This document shows, one piece after another, positions 62,401 through 64,000 of a DNA stretch of 64,000 bases. This DNA is from a bacterium (GTDB taxonomy: Bacteria > Verrucomicrobiota > Kiritimatiellia > CAIKKV01 > CAITUY01), in NCBI GenBank assembly GCA_037128595.1, contig JBAXWB010000014.1:56018-120017 (forward strand), read 5' to 3'. Position 1 is the first letter of the stretch; each line of letters begins with the position of its first letter. The notes beneath the pieces are model-generated. The model was not told the origin of the DNA, made no database searches, and saw only the letters and a program-made list of their open reading frames with translations. The translations under genes were made by a program, and so were the position numbers.

Positions 62401-63730
62401 ACATGATCCTTATGGTGCCTGGCGCAGTCCGGCCTATCGTTCCTTTTCGGCGGCATGGCTTGCCCTGACGATGGCGGGGCAGATCGAGACGGTGGCCGTG
62501 GGGATTCATCTCTATTCCCAGACCCAGACGGTGATGGCGTTGGGGTGGCTGGGACTGGTCAAAGCGTTGCCGGTGATGTTGCTGTCGATTACGGGTGGCC
62601 AGCTGGCCGACCGGTTCAACCGGCAAAAACTGATTGTTATGACGCAGGCGGCCATGGTGGTGGCAACGGCCGGCCTGACGGGCCTGGCCTGGGGGGAGGC
62701 CCCCGTTCACTGGTTTTATCTCTGCATCCTGCTCAGTTCGATCGGACAGGCGCTCGGCGCCCCGGCCCGGTCGGCGATCCTGCCGCAACTGGTCCCGGTG
62801 GCGCTCTTCAGCAACGCCCTGGCCTGGAATACGAGTCTCTACCGGGTGGGAACCATGATCGGCCCGGTTCTGGGGGGATTGCTGCTGGGACATCACAACG
62901 TGACTCCGCCTGCTCTGGCCCTCGCCTTTCTGCTGCGCGGTGGCGGTCTGCTGGCTATTGCCCGATTGAAGCTGGAAGACCAGGCCCGACAGGCGGTGGA
63001 CCGGTCGCTAAAGAGTATGCTGGAGGGGATCCGCTTTGTCAGAAATAATAAAGTCATTCTGGCGACGCTCACTTTGGATTTGTTTGCCATGATGGTGGGC
63101 GGGGCGACCTATTTGCTCCCGCTCTTTGCGCAGGATATTTTACAGGTGGAGGGGCTGGGACTGGGGTTGTTGCGGGCGGCGGAAGCGCTGGGGGCGATTG
63201 TGATGGCCATGGCGATTGCGCATTTGCCGCCGATCCGGAATGCCGGCCGGGCTATGTTGTGGGCGGTGGCGCTGTTTGGGGCCTCCACGATCCTGTTCGG
63301 GATCTCGCAGTGGTTCTGGTTGTCGCTGGTGGCCATGTTTCTGATCGGTGCCAGTGATAATATCAGTGTCATTGTCCGGCACACGCTGGTGCAGGTCTTG
63401 ACCCCCGATCACATGCGGGGGCGGGTATCGGCCGTCAATAGTGTGTTCATTGTGGCGTCAGATGATTTGGGCGGTTTCGAATCGGGCCTCAGCGCCAGGG
63501 CGTTTGATCTGATGACCTCCGGGCTGGGCTGGGCGGCCCCGGGGTTGTCCTCGCGCATGGCCGGGGCGGTGGGGTCGGTGGTCTTCGGGGGCCTTGGGGC
63601 GGTGGTGGCGGTGGTGGGGTGTGCTCGGCGTTGGCCGGAGGTCTTGCGACTGGGTTCACTGCGCGACATCCGGCCGGCTGAGGCGGTTCGGGTCCAGGAA
63701 CGGGCGGTCGAGGAAGACGCGCTGAAGTGA
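62381..63730 (+). CDS. MFS exporter (EntS/DHA3-like)
   Basis: A major-facilitator protein of about 449 aa from the TTG at 62381, with about 12 membrane helices. N-terminal: FSAAWLALTMAGQIETVAVGIHLYS; loop 2-3 motif GQLADRFNRQKL (the MFS G-x-L-A-D-R signature); later GPVLGGLLLG and a conserved tail helix. The DHA3/EntS-type pattern fits efflux of a small molecule. The start is uncertain: ATG 62282 is in frame but would translate the inverted repeat, and ATG 62471 would remove part of helix 1. The repeat may have displaced the native start. It is divergent from the PocR kinase. Confidence 0.8.
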   Translation: MNSQLSPHDPYGAWRSPAYRSFSAAWLALTMAGQIETVAVGIHLYSQTQTVMALGWLGLVKALPVMLLSITGGQLADRFNRQKLIVMTQAAMVVATAGLTGLAWGEAPVHWFYLCILLSSIGQALGAPARSAILPQLVPVALFSNALAWNTSLYRVGTMIGPVLGGLLLGHHNVTPPALALAFLLRGGGLLAIARLKLEDQARQAVDRSLKSMLEGIRFVRNNKVILATLTLDLFAMMVGGATYLLPLFAQDILQVEGLGLGLLRAAEALGAIVMAMAIAHLPPIRNAGRAMLWAVALFGASTILFGISQWFWLSLVAMFLIGASDNISVIVRHTLVQVLTPDHMRGRVSAVNSVFIVASDDLGGFESGLSARAFDLMTSGLGWAAPGLSSRMAGAVGSVVFGGLGAVVAVVGCARRWPEVLRLGSLRDIRPAEAVRVQERAVEEDALK

Positions 63731-64000
63731 GGACCGCCGGTTCCCGGGGTGTCCTAGCGGGCTGATTTGGCGGCCGGCCCCCAGAACAACAGACCCACTT
63801 CCAGTATGAGGCGATAGGCTGGTTTATAGTCATTTACAGTTTATCCCCGTGCAAGGCGGGCCCGTAGCAACGAGCAGGGATATTTCGGGAATGATCAGCA
63901 TGGATACTTCTTTACAGCCTATACCGCAAAGTTACACTAGCGACATTAGCCCGAGTTCGCCAGTTGGGCGGGTATTGAAGTTGTAAGTCATTGGAAATCA
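63731..64000. other. Right-edge region without recognised gene
   Basis: No convincing gene lies in these 270 bp. A minus-strand frame near 63755-63840 reads NDYKPAYRLILEVGLLFWGP before a stop, with a good protein-like composition but no start, so it may be a remnant. A plus-strand ATG frame (from about 63891) is only about 31 codons. No terminator was identified after the MFS gene. Confidence 0.4.

Overview
The window comes from a Gram-negative bacterium with a moderately high G+C content. Outer-membrane traits are plentiful: a TonB-dependent receptor, a full ExbB/ExbD/TonB motor, lipoproteins and a Wza/Wzc-type export system. Several features point to the PVC group (Verrucomicrobiota, Kiritimatiellota or Lentisphaerota): a PUFA-synthase-like megasynthase with fused nitronate-monooxygenase domains, a single-domain Y1 (RAYT) transposase set in GC-rich palindromes, and a LamG-like fragment. 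That placement is inferred from family knowledge and is only moderately secure. No rRNA, tRNA or CRISPR array was seen.

Layout. (1) 1-7111, minus strand: the first ~2,370 codons of a megasynthase (NPD-NPD-KS-AT-ACP-KR-start of DH) that runs off the left edge. (2) 7298-8008: an orphan PhoB-like regulator. (3) 8381-22422, plus strand: a transport block. It holds a secreted beta-helix-like protein with a strong terminator, a TPR lipoprotein, a TonB-dependent receptor, then ExbB, TonB, TPR, DUF3450-like, TtpC-like long ExbB and ExbD, followed by an outer-membrane protein and a lipoprotein. Most of these genes overlap by a few bases. It resembles a rearranged Vibrio TonB2/TtpC system. (4) 22523-41273: a Wzx/Wzy-type exopolysaccharide locus with export protein, chain-length regulator, deacetylase, polymerase, glycosyltransferases, acetyltransferase, initiating phosphoglycosyltransferase and flippase. 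It includes an unusual protein joining a multi-spanning membrane domain to a glycoside-hydrolase domain. (5) 41290-42792: a B12-binding radical SAM protein.

(6) 42863-52423 is the most interesting region. A single-repeat PhoU-like protein sits divergent from a CHAD-SixA pair. Next to these is a tight minus-strand run of receiver protein, PHP-GT4 fusion, OlsF-like two-domain acyltransferase, small membrane protein, MGDG-synthase/UgtP-like glycosyltransferase and a PhoB-like regulator. Read together these suggest a phosphate-sensing locus that replaces phospholipids with glycolipids and aminolipids. The PHP-GT4 fusion could be a one-protein counterpart of the known PlcP + Agt pair.

(7) 52506-62257: two hybrid histidine kinases with nearly the same kinase/receiver modules but different sensor regions. 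Between them lie a CheB-CheR-PAS protein and a RAYT transposase with dense REP-like palindromes on both sides. (8) 62381-63730: an MFS exporter whose 5' end is invaded by an inverted repeat. The last 270 bases hold no recognisable complete gene.
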